Source: Chloroflexota bacterium
GTDB taxonomy: Bacteria; Chloroflexota; Dehalococcoidia; Lucifugimonadales; UBA3495
Assembly (NCBI GenBank): GCA_002721995.1
Contig: PBMF01000007.1
Location: 1-61,380 of the forward strand
Length of the DNA: 61,380 nt
Direction of reading: 5' to 3'
The position numbers and the translations under genes were made by a program. Below the pieces are notes generated by a model. It was not told the DNA's origin, did no database searches, and worked only from the letters and a program-made list of their open reading frames with translations. The first letter of the stretch is position 1, and the number at the start of each line of letters is the position of its first letter. Positions 24,889 to 34,214 of the stretch are shown in pieces.

Positions 24889-25361
24889 TTCTTTAATCTG
24901 GTTCTCAAGCCTTCGTCTTGGATGGCGAGAATCTCGGCGGCAAGGATCGCGGCGTTCTCCGCCCCCTCGATCGCAACTGTCGCTACGGGGACGCCCCTTG
25001 GCATCTGCACGATGGAAAGCAGGGAATCCATGCCCTTGAGGTGCTCCAGTGGGACCGGGACTCCGATTATCGGGAGGATGGTCTTGGCGGCGAGCATGCC
25101 GGGCAGATGTGCCGCTCCGCCAGCGCCGGCAATAATCACCTTGATACCTCTATCCTCAGCCGCTTCTGCGTATTCAAAAAGCCAGTCGGGGGTCCGGTGA
25201 GCGGAGACAACCCTGAGTTCGCTCTCCACCTCAAGCTGGTCCAAAATATCAACAGCTTTTTTCAAAATCGGGAAATCAGAGGTACTGCCGCCAACTACCC
25301 CCACCGTAGGGTTCCCATCATTCCCTGAGTTTTCAGGCATACCAAATTCCTTGCTTGCCAC
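24828..25361 (-). CDS. purE: N5-CAIR mutase
   Basis: Moves the carboxyl group of N5-CAIR to give CAIR. The 177-aa product has GVVGGSTSDFPILKKAVDIL near 21-40, VVSAHRTPDWLFEYA near 53, IIAGAGGAAHLPGMLAAKT near 75-93 and the GVPVP/SIVQMPRGVPVAT core near 100-125. The first motif is GGSTSDFP where class I PurE commonly has MGSxSDxP. Overlaps purK. purC, purB and purD stand on the opposite strand. Confidence 0.95.
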   Translation of the reverse strand: MASKEFGMPENSGNDGNPTVGVVGGSTSDFPILKKAVDILDQLEVESELRVVSAHRTPDWLFEYAEAAEDRGIKVIIAGAGGAAHLPGMLAAKTILPIIGVPVPLEHLKGMDSLLSIVQMPRGVPVATVAIEGAENAAILAAEILAIQDEGLRTRLKNWRKTLTETVLLNPESRGSI

Positions 25362-25415
25362 TTTTTTGCGACAAGACTAGTCGAGAAGGTTGGAGGGGAT
25401 TCTAGATGCGAAGGT

Positions 25416-25490
25416 TGGTGGAGGTGAGGGGATTCGAACCCCTGGCCCCCTGCATGCAAAGCAGGTGCTCTCCCACTGAGCTACACCCCC
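25416..25490 (-). tRNA. tRNA-Ala (anticodon UGC)
   Basis: Read on the minus strand it begins GGGGGTGTAGCTCAGTGGGA and has an acceptor stem pairing with CACCTCC, an anticodon arm CCTGC-TTTGCAT-GCAGG with anticodon TGC, the T-loop GGTTCGAATCC, and an encoded CCA end. All arms pair well. It is isolated between purE and the copper cluster. Confidence 0.97.
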
Positions 25491-25595
25491 ACGATTGGGC
25501 CACCTAGAAATTTTAGCACAGGCTGAAGGCGAAACTCCGGCAAATCGGTCGTAAACAAGCCCGCTATTCCCTGGGCCAGCCGCTGGTAGGCCGCA

Positions 25596-27890
25596 TCATT
25601 CCAGTGTCTGGATATAGTTGATGACGTGCCAGATCTCTTCCGCCGACAGGACCCGCTCAAAGGGGTTCATGGCCGACCCGAATATCCCGTCGCTGATGAT
25701 CTCGTAGAGGTCCGGGTCGGGGTGCAGGGGAACATGGATTATCAGGTTGGCGGGAGGCGGGTTGAGACCTTCCGAGCCTGGACCGTCTCCCAGTCCCAAC
25801 TCGCCGTGGCACACCAAGCAGTTTTGGACGTACAGTTCTTGGCCTGCGGCAAGGGATGCCTGGTTGGGTGGGAAGGGGTTGGTCCGGCCGTCACCTCCGC
25901 CGCCGCCCACCACGCTGCCGGCCAACAAGACGGCGCCCACGACGGCCGCCGCCGCCCCAGGAGCGAATAGGGGAGTTCCCCTCCTGGTCCGCCAACCGCC
26001 GACGGCTAGGCCGACGCCGATGAACAGCACCGCGCCGCCCACCAACTCCAGGCCCAGGAACACCTGGCCTTTGTCGGGGTCGGGCGAGATGAGAGCGCTA
26101 CCCGAGGCTGTGGTTTTAGCCGTGATGAACCGGAAGGCCGTTCTGGCGTCGAAGGAGTCGGGCCTTCTTACTATCAATGCCGTCTGCCACGCGCCGGATA
26201 CGCTGAATAGCCCCTCTTCTATCCCGTACTTCCCACCCCCCATGTTTTCCGCAATGAGAGTGGTCTTTCCCAGGTCGACGTCCAGAGACGTTATGTCAAT
26301 CGATACATCATCCGCGTTATCCACTGGGTTGCCGAACCTGTCGGCCAGAGACACCACGAACTCGTTGGCGCCCACCTGGCCTGGAGAGACGGTCAGTTCT
26401 ATGTCAAGACCTTCCGCCGTGTCTTTGAACTCCAGTCCGTCGGAAAAGCCGATACCCTCCCGGGACGCCACCTGACGGGCCGGCTCTAAGCTGGTGAGAA
26501 AGCCCACGGCCAGGACGATCAAGACAGCCACAACAGCTTCCACGGCTATCAAGCGGCCCAGCCAAAGGGGTGCGGACTGATGCGTCTCCAGCCTGCGCCT
26601 GATCCATATGAGATTCACGCCGCCAAGGACCAGGATGAGGAGCACCAGTCCCAGCTTGCCGGCCAATGACCAGCCGTAGGTGGTGCCGAAGGCTTCGATG
26701 ATGGTCACCTGGGCCCAGGTCCCATAGATTCCCGTGATGATCAAAACGCCCATGCTGATCACCGCCACGGCGGAAAACCTGGGAGTCATTGCCGCGATGA
26801 CGGCCGTCCGGTCCTCCCTGCCCACCCTGCGGTTCAAGAATATGAGGGAAGGCAAGAAGACCAGGATTCCGCCGGCCCAGAGGGACGAGGCCAACAGGTG
26901 TATGAAATCCGAGGTTATGGACTGACTTTCGATACCAGCGGTGGCCGCCCCGTGGCTGGTCCAACTGATGGTGAACAGCATCCCGGCGCCAAGGAGCAGA
27001 GCTCCGATAAGTAGGTAGTTGTTGGGCGTCCACCAAGACTCCGGGTCCCAACGCCCCTTCCCGGCCAGTGTCAGGGCCAGCGCGGTTGCCACCAGACCGG
27101 CGCTCAGCAGACCGATGCGCCACAGCCAGGTTTGTCCCCAGTCGGTGTCAACCAGGATCGTCTTCATGGGGCCACCCCATGCGTCCATGGCTGAAACATC
27201 GTGCACCACGGCAGCCTGGACCACCAGATGGGCCAGAGACGCTGCCAAGGCCACGAACCCGGCCGACAAAACGACCCGCAGCGCCAGTTTTTCAATCCCG
27301 GCCCGGAAGTCCGCCATCCCCGCGGGCAGACCGTTGGAGCTAAGCACCGGGCGCAGCACCAGCAGATGGAAGGCTGTCCCGCCCACCATAGCCAGACCGC
27401 CCAGCAGGACCAACCAACGTATCACCGGCTCGCTGGGGGACTGGAAGAGTCCCTGCCCGGTGGTCTCCACGACCGCCGCTCCTCCCAAGGGCTCGCCCAC
27501 GGAGAAGATGAAGGACCCCCTGACCCGGTGGCCGTCCACGGTGGAGACGTTCTTCCACGCCACGGTGTAGGTACCGTTGGGCAGGTCGCCAAGGCTTACC
27601 GACATGACCGACGGGTCTTCCTCGACCACAGCGCTGTCGTCGTTGTCCACACGCTGGCTGTCGGAACTTAGCACCTGTATCTGGCTCAAGGCCGGCTCCA
27701 GCGGTTCGGTGAACCAGATGACCACCTGGGGCGGCGGGTCATTCAGAACGGCGTTGGCCGGCGGCTCCGACCGGGCAACGTTGGCGTGGGCCGATACTCC
27801 GGCGGGAAAGACCAGGAAGGCCGAAACGGCGGACAATGCCAGGGTGATCACGAGTCCGACGAGAATTACCCTTTGCGCCCGATCGGTCAC
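25596..27890 (-). CDS. CopC-CopD-cytochrome c fusion protein
   Basis: A 764-aa secreted/membrane fusion. A signal peptide (about 1-34) is followed by a CopC domain beginning AHANVARSEPP, whose N-terminal His fits the copper-binding site, and containing VSTVDGHRVRGSF. A CopD-like membrane region of about eight helices spans roughly 155-480. An extracytoplasmic beta domain (about 490-600), two more helices, and a C-terminal cytochrome c domain with the heme site NCLVCHGE near 693 complete it. The likely role is copper uptake or delivery coupled to an electron-transfer step at the membrane. The start is GTG. It is the last gene of a minus-strand copper/cytochrome cluster. Confidence 0.88.
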   Translation of the reverse strand: MTDRAQRVILVGLVITLALSAVSAFLVFPAGVSAHANVARSEPPANAVLNDPPPQVVIWFTEPLEPALSQIQVLSSDSQRVDNDDSAVVEEDPSVMSVSLGDLPNGTYTVAWKNVSTVDGHRVRGSFIFSVGEPLGGAAVVETTGQGLFQSPSEPVIRWLVLLGGLAMVGGTAFHLLVLRPVLSSNGLPAGMADFRAGIEKLALRVVLSAGFVALAASLAHLVVQAAVVHDVSAMDAWGGPMKTILVDTDWGQTWLWRIGLLSAGLVATALALTLAGKGRWDPESWWTPNNYLLIGALLLGAGMLFTISWTSHGAATAGIESQSITSDFIHLLASSLWAGGILVFLPSLIFLNRRVGREDRTAVIAAMTPRFSAVAVISMGVLIITGIYGTWAQVTIIEAFGTTYGWSLAGKLGLVLLILVLGGVNLIWIRRRLETHQSAPLWLGRLIAVEAVVAVLIVLAVGFLTSLEPARQVASREGIGFSDGLEFKDTAEGLDIELTVSPGQVGANEFVVSLADRFGNPVDNADDVSIDITSLDVDLGKTTLIAENMGGGKYGIEEGLFSVSGAWQTALIVRRPDSFDARTAFRFITAKTTASGSALISPDPDKGQVFLGLELVGGAVLFIGVGLAVGGWRTRRGTPLFAPGAAAAVVGAVLLAGSVVGGGGGDGRTNPFPPNQASLAAGQELYVQNCLVCHGELGLGDGPGSEGLNPPPANLIIHVPLHPDPDLYEIISDGIFGSAMNPFERVLSAEEIWHVINYIQTLE

Positions 27891-27947
27891 CAGCGTACCC
27901 CGATTCTTACGGTGCTCACCACCGGAGTGGTCCTTGGCGGTCGGCCA

Positions 27948-28439
27948 TTACTGCAGCGACCGGATGTAAGCGATGATCGCATCTATTCCGTCATCGTCGA
28001 TGCCGAAGGGAGGCATGATGTTGGGCCGGTAGCCCCGGACGACCTGTGCGTTGGGGTCTCTAATTGATTCGATAAGGTATTGGTCATCAACTTGCACGCT
28101 CGTGCCGCCCTCTATCTCCTCCACCGAACCGTACAATCCCAGCCAGGTAGGACCCACCTGGTCCCGTCCGTCAACCGTGTGACACCCCAGGCACCCATTC
28201 TGCTGGGACAGCAGTTTTCCCCTGGCGATCTCCCGCTCCACGTTGGGGGTGGCCTCGGGAGTGGAGGATTGGGCGCTGGTTGGGTCAGGCTTGGGGGTCG
28301 GGTCGGCCTCGGCGGCGCATGATATCGCCAGCACCGACACGATAAAGGCCAGCAGTAACACAGTCCCAAGCCCGAGTGGGCGGTCGACGTTGCATCGACC
28401 GCCCGTCTCCGGGCTGGCGTTTAGATTGCTTGGAATCAT
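27948..28439 (-). CDS. Cytochrome c-type lipoprotein
   Basis: A 163-aa protein with an N-terminal hydrophobic segment (about 24-41) ending in a lipobox (LAISC), a Pro/Thr/Ser-rich linker, and one class I cytochrome c domain with heme site NGCLGCHTVDG near 82-92 and a downstream NIMPPFGID loop that supplies the axial Met. The pattern resembles the cytochrome c domain of oxidase subunit II. It overlaps the upstream cupredoxin-like gene by four bases (ATGA), so the two are co-translated. Probable electron carrier on the outer face of the membrane. Confidence 0.85.
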   Translation of the reverse strand: MIPSNLNASPETGGRCNVDRPLGLGTVLLLAFIVSVLAISCAAEADPTPKPDPTSAQSSTPEATPNVEREIARGKLLSQQNGCLGCHTVDGRDQVGPTWLGLYGSVEEIEGGTSVQVDDQYLIESIRDPNAQVVRGYRPNIMPPFGIDDDGIDAIIAYIRSLQ

Positions 28440-29443
28440 CGCCTGCGGTAGGCAAATACCGCGCTACCTGCTCCTGTGGCGATGCCTATCGCCCCCAGTA
28501 TGATGCCGATGATGCCGATGGTCTTGGCGCTCGAGGCACTATCACCAGCTTCCAGGGCTCTGTCTACAGCCCCGTCGGCCGCGTTCTGTGCGCCGCGTAC
28601 CGCGCTTTCAATCTCCCTGACCTCGGGGAGGGATTCGGGGAACTGGAGGCCCGCAGACGCTTCAACGTCGCCGAACCCGCCGCCACCGCCTCTGGATATG
28701 AAGATCTCATTGATCTCATGGCCCTCTATTGTGCCGAAAAGCCGGAACTCGTAGATTCCGGGCGCGGTGGGAATAACGTCGGCCGTGTAGTGGCCCGGGT
28801 CTCTGAAGAGGGCCCGTATGGGCATCACCTTGGAAACGCCGGTGGCCTGGTGTGTTATTTCGAACTGGATGGTCTCTTCCAGACCTTCGACGGGGACTTC
28901 GACAGCCTCAGCTTCGTGCTCATGCCCTGCCTCAGCGGGCATGCCGCTGGTGGCGGTCTGCGGACCCGAGGCCTGGTTCGTCCACTTGATCACGGTCCCC
29001 GGCTGCACGGTGATATCAGCCGGCATCATCATGGCGTCGTGGATTGCGACCTCCACAGTATCCGCAGGCTCGGCTGAGTGACTCACGGTGATGGTGCCGA
29101 TGAGATCGTGGTTCTCGTGGCTGTGATAGGTGAGAGTCTGGTCTTCCAGGTCATGTCCGACCTCAAAGGAGAAACTCTCCCCCGTCGCCAGGGTCGGTGA
29201 CCCGAACACGGCGCCGTGTTCCATCAGGTCCGGGCCCATGTCCATGGCTCCCGCCGTCTTGGTGATGCGGAAGTCCAGTCCGTTCTTTAATCCTTCGAAG
29301 GCCGGCTCCGAGATGAAGCCAACGACGAATTTGTAATTCCCAACGTCACGGGCCTCGTGGCCCATGACCGAACCGGCGGTGACCGCAAACAACGTTGCGG
29401 CCAGCATCAACGCAAGTATTTTTCCACGCTCTAAGAATCGCAT
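28436..29443 (-). CDS. Cupredoxin-like, membrane-anchored secreted protein
   Basis: The chosen ATG 29443 (MRFLERGKILALML) has GGAG six bases upstream; the frame is open further to 29554 but that part does not look like a signal peptide. From there: signal peptide (about 1-27), a first domain with HSHENHDLIGTITV near 115, a cupredoxin-like segment ITVQPGTVIKWTNQASGPQTATSG near 145-168, a His/Glu-rich stretch (AEAGHEHEAEAVEV), and a C-terminal anchor near 310-330. Several His and Met residues suggest metal binding. Copper is inferred from the neighbours. No exact family recognised. Confidence 0.7.
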   Translation of the reverse strand: MRFLERGKILALMLAATLFAVTAGSVMGHEARDVGNYKFVVGFISEPAFEGLKNGLDFRITKTAGAMDMGPDLMEHGAVFGSPTLATGESFSFEVGHDLEDQTLTYHSHENHDLIGTITVSHSAEPADTVEVAIHDAMMMPADITVQPGTVIKWTNQASGPQTATSGMPAEAGHEHEAEAVEVPVEGLEETIQFEITHQATGVSKVMPIRALFRDPGHYTADVIPTAPGIYEFRLFGTIEGHEINEIFISRGGGGGFGDVEASAGLQFPESLPEVREIESAVRGAQNAADGAVDRALEAGDSASSAKTIGIIGIILGAIGIATGAGSAVFAYRRR

Positions 29444-29558
29444 TACCAACTCCATAAGTAATTCTGAGGGTTTACCCGGTGATCGGCACGTCGCGCAGCT
29501 TTCGTAACGGGCCGCGGTGGGCGCACCTTCCCGGACAATTCCAGGAACGGTCATGGAG

Positions 29559-30047
29559 TTAGATGCTGGGAGGCCGGACAGTTGGCGAAATGATATTGGA
29601 CTCAGGTTCCAGTTCGCCGCCCAATCGTGGGGCAGAGATGGGATTAAAGAGAGGGTATTGACTCGAATGGGATGTGGCGGTGAGGTCTATGTGATGGGAA
29701 TTGGTCCCCGACTCCTCGCCTGAGACCAGATACAACGTGTCTCCGGTTCCGCCGTCGTGCTCATGATGGCCGGCCTGGTCCACGGACAGGCCGTGGGTGT
29801 GCTCGGTCTCAAATGGATGGTCATGCGCGGCATCAATGATTCCCAGATACAAGTGGTCGTGATGGGGCAGTTTTTCGATGAAGTGATGGTCCATAAGAGG
29901 CCCGAAAAAGGACAGAAACAGAAGCGCCACGGAGGCGACGGCGATGACGGAGGCGCCCATCCGGCACACCCGAGATCTGCTCCGTCGGGGCACCGGGGAG
30001 GTCCTGTCGCCTGCCGTTGAATGCTGCATCTGAAACATTGAAACCAT
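29559..30047 (-). CDS. Small His-rich membrane protein
   Basis: About 162 aa from ATG 30047; a TTG at 30080 would add 11 residues. One membrane segment (ASVIAVASVALLFLSFFGPL) is followed by a tail with many His and Asp residues (DHHFIEKLPHHDHLYL, HDHPFETEHTHGL, GHHEHDGG) that looks able to bind metal ions. The N-terminus is Arg-rich, so the His-rich part is predicted outside. Unknown family. Position at the head of the copper/cytochrome cluster suggests a metal sensor, store or chaperone. Confidence 0.55.
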   Translation of the reverse strand: MVSMFQMQHSTAGDRTSPVPRRSRSRVCRMGASVIAVASVALLFLSFFGPLMDHHFIEKLPHHDHLYLGIIDAAHDHPFETEHTHGLSVDQAGHHEHDGGTGDTLYLVSGEESGTNSHHIDLTATSHSSQYPLFNPISAPRLGGELEPESNIISPTVRPPSI

Positions 30048-30129
30048 GTTACACCAAGTCCAGATACAGATATACGGCAAAGGTCACAATCTCCAGCCAG
30101 GGTGGCTGGTCCGAATCCCGCAGTTCCGC

Positions 30130-30648
30130 CTAAGTTGGCGGCTGAGCTTTCTCCACGGCCTCTGAGGCCTGTTGGGCGAAGGCAGTCAACAGCGATACCT
30201 CATCACCGGTGAACCGCCGGACGTCCCCATCAAACACAAAGAGCACCCCGAGCGGCCGCTCTCCAGACAGAACCGGCAGGGCCGCCATGCCATGAAAGCC
30301 GTGTCTCTCCGCTATCACGCGGGTCTCGGGCAGTATCAACCCCGACTTTGTCACGTCTTCCAGAGTTAGAGGCTGCCGGGTGGCCATGACATGGCCGGCG
30401 GCTGTCACCCCCTCTTGCGCTCTAACGGTGGGATTCACCCTGCTAACCTCGGAAAGATAGCCAGCCGCGGAAGCAGTGGCGACATTTACCGCCCCCGGCA
30501 CACCGTCGAGGAATCTGATATACCCGGCTTTGGCTTCAACCAGGCGGGTAGCCTCGTTCACGATCAGTTCAAGTTGGTATTCTGTGTCATGGGACCTGCC
30601 CAGTTTCTCTGAAAGGCTGGCCAGCGCCTTTTCCCAGTCTTTCTTCAT
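30130..30648 (-). CDS. GAF domain protein
   Basis: A 172-aa single-domain protein: GAF domain from about residue 20 to 165, with AGYIRFLDGV, GVTAAGHVMATRQPLTLEDV and MAALPVLSGERPLGVLFVFD. No output domain, no membrane segment. Such stand-alone GAF proteins bind small ligands or partner with kinases; the adjacent divergent gene is a broken GAF/PAS sensor kinase, so it may once have worked with it. The ligand cannot be inferred. Confidence 0.8.
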   Translation of the reverse strand: MKKDWEKALASLSEKLGRSHDTEYQLELIVNEATRLVEAKAGYIRFLDGVPGAVNVATASAAGYLSEVSRVNPTVRAQEGVTAAGHVMATRQPLTLEDVTKSGLILPETRVIAERHGFHGMAALPVLSGERPLGVLFVFDGDVRRFTGDEVSLLTAFAQQASEAVEKAQPPT

Positions 30649-30888
30649 ATGCCTACGCTGCTATCCATCATTGCCACAGCTTTTTCGCGGCCGGCGGGCC
30701 TAAAACCACCGTTAATCCGGCGCCTGTGAACCGGGTCCTGCAGCGAATCCTGTGGAAGAGTTACCCTTTTAGGCTTTTTTACCGGGGAGCAACGATGATA
30801 ATTTTGATTTCGTTGTAAAATATCATCACTCTGGGGCCACCCGCTTCATCGAGAGGGCAGTCCCATTGGGATTTCCGTTCTCCATTGG

Positions 30889-32763
30889 ATGTCGCAGTTT
30901 GCGTCAATGGGTTTGGACCACCTGTTGGGTACCAATATGCCGGGCGATACCAGTTCGGAGCAGAACAATCAAACACAGCTTCAAGCTGATTTAGACCTAT
31001 TTCGCGCCACCGCCCCAATCACGACCGAGACCAAGTCCCTTGAAGAGGCGTTACAGAAGTGTCTCGACTTGGTCTGCGGCTACGTTGGCTGGCCCGTGGG
31101 GCACGTGTACGTTCCCTCTCCCGACGTTGACGACCGGCTGGTTTCCGCCCGCATCTGGCATTTTGAAGGCGGAGAGCATTTCCAGAACTTCCGCGATATC
31201 AGCGAGCAGATCACATTTGACCGTGGGGTGGGCCTGCCGGGCAGGGTGCTGGAGTCGGGTGTTCCGGCCTGGATAGAAGACGTACAGCTGGACGAAAACT
31301 TTCCCCGCAACCGCCAAGCGGTGGACCTTGGGGGTGCACGGTGCGTTTGCCTTCCCGATCAAAGAGGGCGGTGAGTTGGTAGCCGTGCTGGAATTCTTCT
31401 CCCAGAAGCCCGAATCCCCCAACCCCCGCATCTTGTACAACATGGAACTGCTGGGCTCCCAGCCGGGCGGTCTGTTGGAGAGGAAACGGGCGGAAGACTC
31501 CCTCCGCGAACGCGCCGCCGAGGCCCAGCGTGCCGCGACTGAGAGCGAGACCCTGGCCGAGATCGGCCGAATCATCAGTTCGTCCGTTGACATCGAGTCC
31601 GCCTATCCTCGATTCGCCGACCTGGCCCACCAGATCGTAGAGTTTGAAAGACTCACAATCGCGATAATCGACTGTGAGTCCAACAGAGGGACGGTCGCTT
31701 TCAGCAAGACCTACGGTACCAACCCCATAAGCGTTGAGATCGGGGAGACATTCGATCTCTACGACTCGGTGACCGGAAGGGTGGTGAGAACCCGCGAGAC
31801 CATCCTGGTGAGTCACGAAGAGGCCGCACAGATCTCCACGATAGCGCCTTTGGAAGGGGCTGAGGAACAGGCATATTTGGCCACGCCGATGATATCCCAA
31901 GACCGGGCCATCGGCTGTCTGATCTTGAGGTCGTCCCATCAGAAGAACTACAACGAGGCGGACATCAGTCTGATCAAGGGCATCAGCAACCAGATCGCCG
32001 GCGCCGCCGGCATCTCAACCCTCTATTCCAACATGCGCGCCGCCTAGGCCGAGCAGATGGAGACGGAGCTCGAACTCCGGGAAAGCGAAGCCGCAGCCCG
32101 CGCTGTTCTGGATGCGACCCTTGACGGAATCATCACCATCGATGAGAAGGGCATCATCGAGTCATATAACCTGGCCGCCGAGAGGATCTTCGGCTATGAA
32201 CCGTCGGAAGTGCTGGGGCAGAACATCAAGATGTTGATGCCCGAGCCCCCCACAGCGACCATGACACCTACCTGACCAACTACATGACCACCGGCGAGAG
32301 AAAGGTGATCGGCATCGGACGGGAGGCTTCTGGACTGCGTAAGAACGGGACCACGTTTCCCATCGACCTGTCGGTCGGCGAAGTACGTTTGCCGGACCGG
32401 CGGATCTTCACCGGGCTGGTGCGTGATATCTCCGTGCGTAAGACTCTGGAGGGGGCGCTGGCTCACCACACGGAGGGCCTCGATAAGGCCTACGCAGCGC
32501 TCCAACAACTGGCCCAACTGCAGGACAACTTCCTGGTTTCTATGTCCGTCGAATTACGATCGCCCCTCACGGCCATCAAAGGGTCCGCCAAGATACTTCT
32601 GGACGGAGACGGTATCACCGAAGATATTCACAAGGAGTTCCTAGAGATAATCAACTCCGAAAGTGACCGCCTGACGCGCCTGATAATCGATGCCCAGTCC
32701 TTGACCGACATACTCGAGACCGCTGTGGCCGGCGCACACGATCCAGAGGCAAACCGGCCGTAG
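30889..32763 (+). pseudogene. Broken GAF-GAF-PAS-HisKA sensor kinase
   Basis: Three lesions split one gene. GAF 1 (LVCGYVGWPVGHVYV) loses frame at the GGGGG run near 31330 (one extra base) and resumes as GVHGAFAFPIKEGGELVAVL. GAF 2 (TLAEIGRIISSSVDIES) ends at an in-frame TAG, 32045-32047. The PAS domain (LDATLDGIITIDEKGIIESYN) loses one base in the CCCCCC run near 32250 and resumes as HSDHDTYLTNYM. The HisKA segment reads FLVSMSVELRSPLTAIKG, with Val where the phosphorylated His should be, and the gene stops without an ATPase domain. It cannot work as a kinase even if the lesions were repaired. A second broken kinase of similar build lies at 41256-43968. Confidence 0.8.
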
Positions 32764-32926
32764 AATCGGCGGCGGTTGAAGCCAACGGCAAGCACGCCAT
32801 TCAGCTACCCGGCCTGATTAACCGGACCTACCGGGTCCTACACACCACGACCTAGCCCGACCGCCTAGCGCCGGATGGAGCGCCGAGGCTCCGGCACTCG
32901 CCCCGGCCCGGGCAGGCGGCGGGAAG

Positions 32927-33448
32927 TTAGACCCCAGTCCACTCAAAGCCCAGGTTGGCGTAGCGGCAGAAGACCGTTCCACCCGGCGCGGCCAGGGGGC
33001 CATTGGCGGCCAGCATGGCGATTGTGTACTGGGTGCCGGGGACTGCGCTGTCGGCCAGCAGTACCCGCTGGGGGACGTTGAAGCCCTGAATAACGCCCCG
33101 GTCCCGGTTGCACTCGCCGTCGATCCAGATCTCGCCGTAGTCGTCGATGCAGGTCTCAAACTGTATCCGCATGCTGCTCTGCACCGGGTGGCCGTTCACC
33201 TGCTCGGGAATGGTTATCTTGGTGCGGTACCACATGAAGCTGAACCCATGGGAATTGCGCTCGGCCAGGTCGTGGCAGACCTCCCAACCGGAGTCGTCGT
33301 AGTCGGGCAGACGGGCTGGGCTGCCCTCGCTCTGTTCCACCAGGCCCTCGTTGGGCTCACCGGGCACGTAGCCCCGGGCGTACTTCCACTGGGCCTTCAC
33401 CAGGTCCTGACCCTCTTTGTCCTGCAGGTAAATCGTCTCTCTTGGCAT
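32927..33448 (-). CDS. Galactose-binding-like (jelly-roll) protein
   Basis: A 173-aa protein that resembles the sugar-binding N-terminal domain of family 2 glycosidases: LPDYDDSGWEVCHDLAERNS near 47-66, FMWYRTKITIPEQ near 71, IQFETCIDDYGEIWIDGE near 94-111, and a late GPLAAPGGTVFCRYANLGFEW. There is no catalytic domain and no signal peptide. Related stand-alone proteins are of unknown role. It heads the flavin/hydrolase group only loosely, as the spacing to the next gene on its strand is large. Confidence 0.6.
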   Translation of the reverse strand: MPRETIYLQDKEGQDLVKAQWKYARGYVPGEPNEGLVEQSEGSPARLPDYDDSGWEVCHDLAERNSHGFSFMWYRTKITIPEQVNGHPVQSSMRIQFETCIDDYGEIWIDGECNRDRGVIQGFNVPQRVLLADSAVPGTQYTIAMLAANGPLAAPGGTVFCRYANLGFEWTGV

Positions 33449-33497
33449 GCTCTCTCCTGTACAGGCGGTAAATTCGCGGGCCTATGATACTTGAATT

Positions 33498-34211
33498 CTA
33501 GGGTGATGTGTCCGGGTTGAAGGCCCAGTGGAAAGCCTGGGTAAGTCTCTTGGTATTGTCCTCTCCGTCGAAACGGTGGCCGCAGTTGGGCACCTCCCTA
33601 GCCTGGAAGGAGCTGGCGGCCAGGTGGCCCATCTCCAGCACCCGGACCAGCATGCCTGCCGGTGGGTCGTCGCCGCCGTAGACGACGTGGATGCGGCCCT
33701 TGAAAGCCGTGACACCCTCGTAGAATGGGTCGCCCACACTGTCGTAGGTGGATAGCAGCAGCATCCGTTCCACGCAGGGGTAACGGTGGGCCACCGCCCC
33801 CACCGCGGACCCGCCGGAGGAGAAGCCAGACAGGTAGACCGCCGGGAAGCCGTGGCCGCAGAGTTCCGCGGCGTTCTCCAAGGCCCAATCTATGGTGTGG
33901 GAGAGGCTCTCCATCAGCAGCTTATTCCAGCTGGCGCCCCGGTAGGAGTAGGGCTCGGTCTCAAGCTGCACCTGAAAGTCGGGGCGGGGGGCGTTGTAGG
34001 TGACCAGGGTGGCGAAGCCGGATTCCTGGAAGTGGCCGCCCAGGTTTTTCCAGCGATTCTCCCGGCCGTCTTTGAGTTCACCCGAGCCGGGGGAATTGAC
34101 CACTATCACGCCGGACTCAGTCGGATAGGCGGTGATGGGGACCCCGTAGGCCACCGCCTCTCCGGACTCGGCCGCAGTCTCCAGGAACAAGGTTGTGTCC
34201 ACGGTCGCCAT
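33498..34211 (-). CDS. Alpha/beta hydrolase
   Basis: A 237-aa hydrolase. The nucleophile elbow is LSGFSSGGSAVG (G-x-S-x-G) near residue 123, an acid is likely in VVYGGDDPPAG near 175, and the catalytic His lies in VPNCGHRFDGE near 210. No signal peptide. It starts three bases after the FMN reductase gene on the same strand and so belongs to the same transcript as the flavin monooxygenases; it could hydrolyse a product or substrate of that pathway. Substrate unknown. Confidence 0.75.
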   Translation of the reverse strand: MATVDTTLFLETAAESGEAVAYGVPITAYPTESGVIVVNSPGSGELKDGRENRWKNLGGHFQESGFATLVTYNAPRPDFQVQLETEPYSYRGASWNKLLMESLSHTIDWALENAAELCGHGFPAVYLSGFSSGGSAVGAVAHRYPCVERMLLLSTYDSVGDPFYEGVTAFKGRIHVVYGGDDPPAGMLVRVLEMGHLAASSFQAREVPNCGHRFDGEDNTKRLTQAFHWAFNPDTSP

Positions 34212-34214
34212 GGT

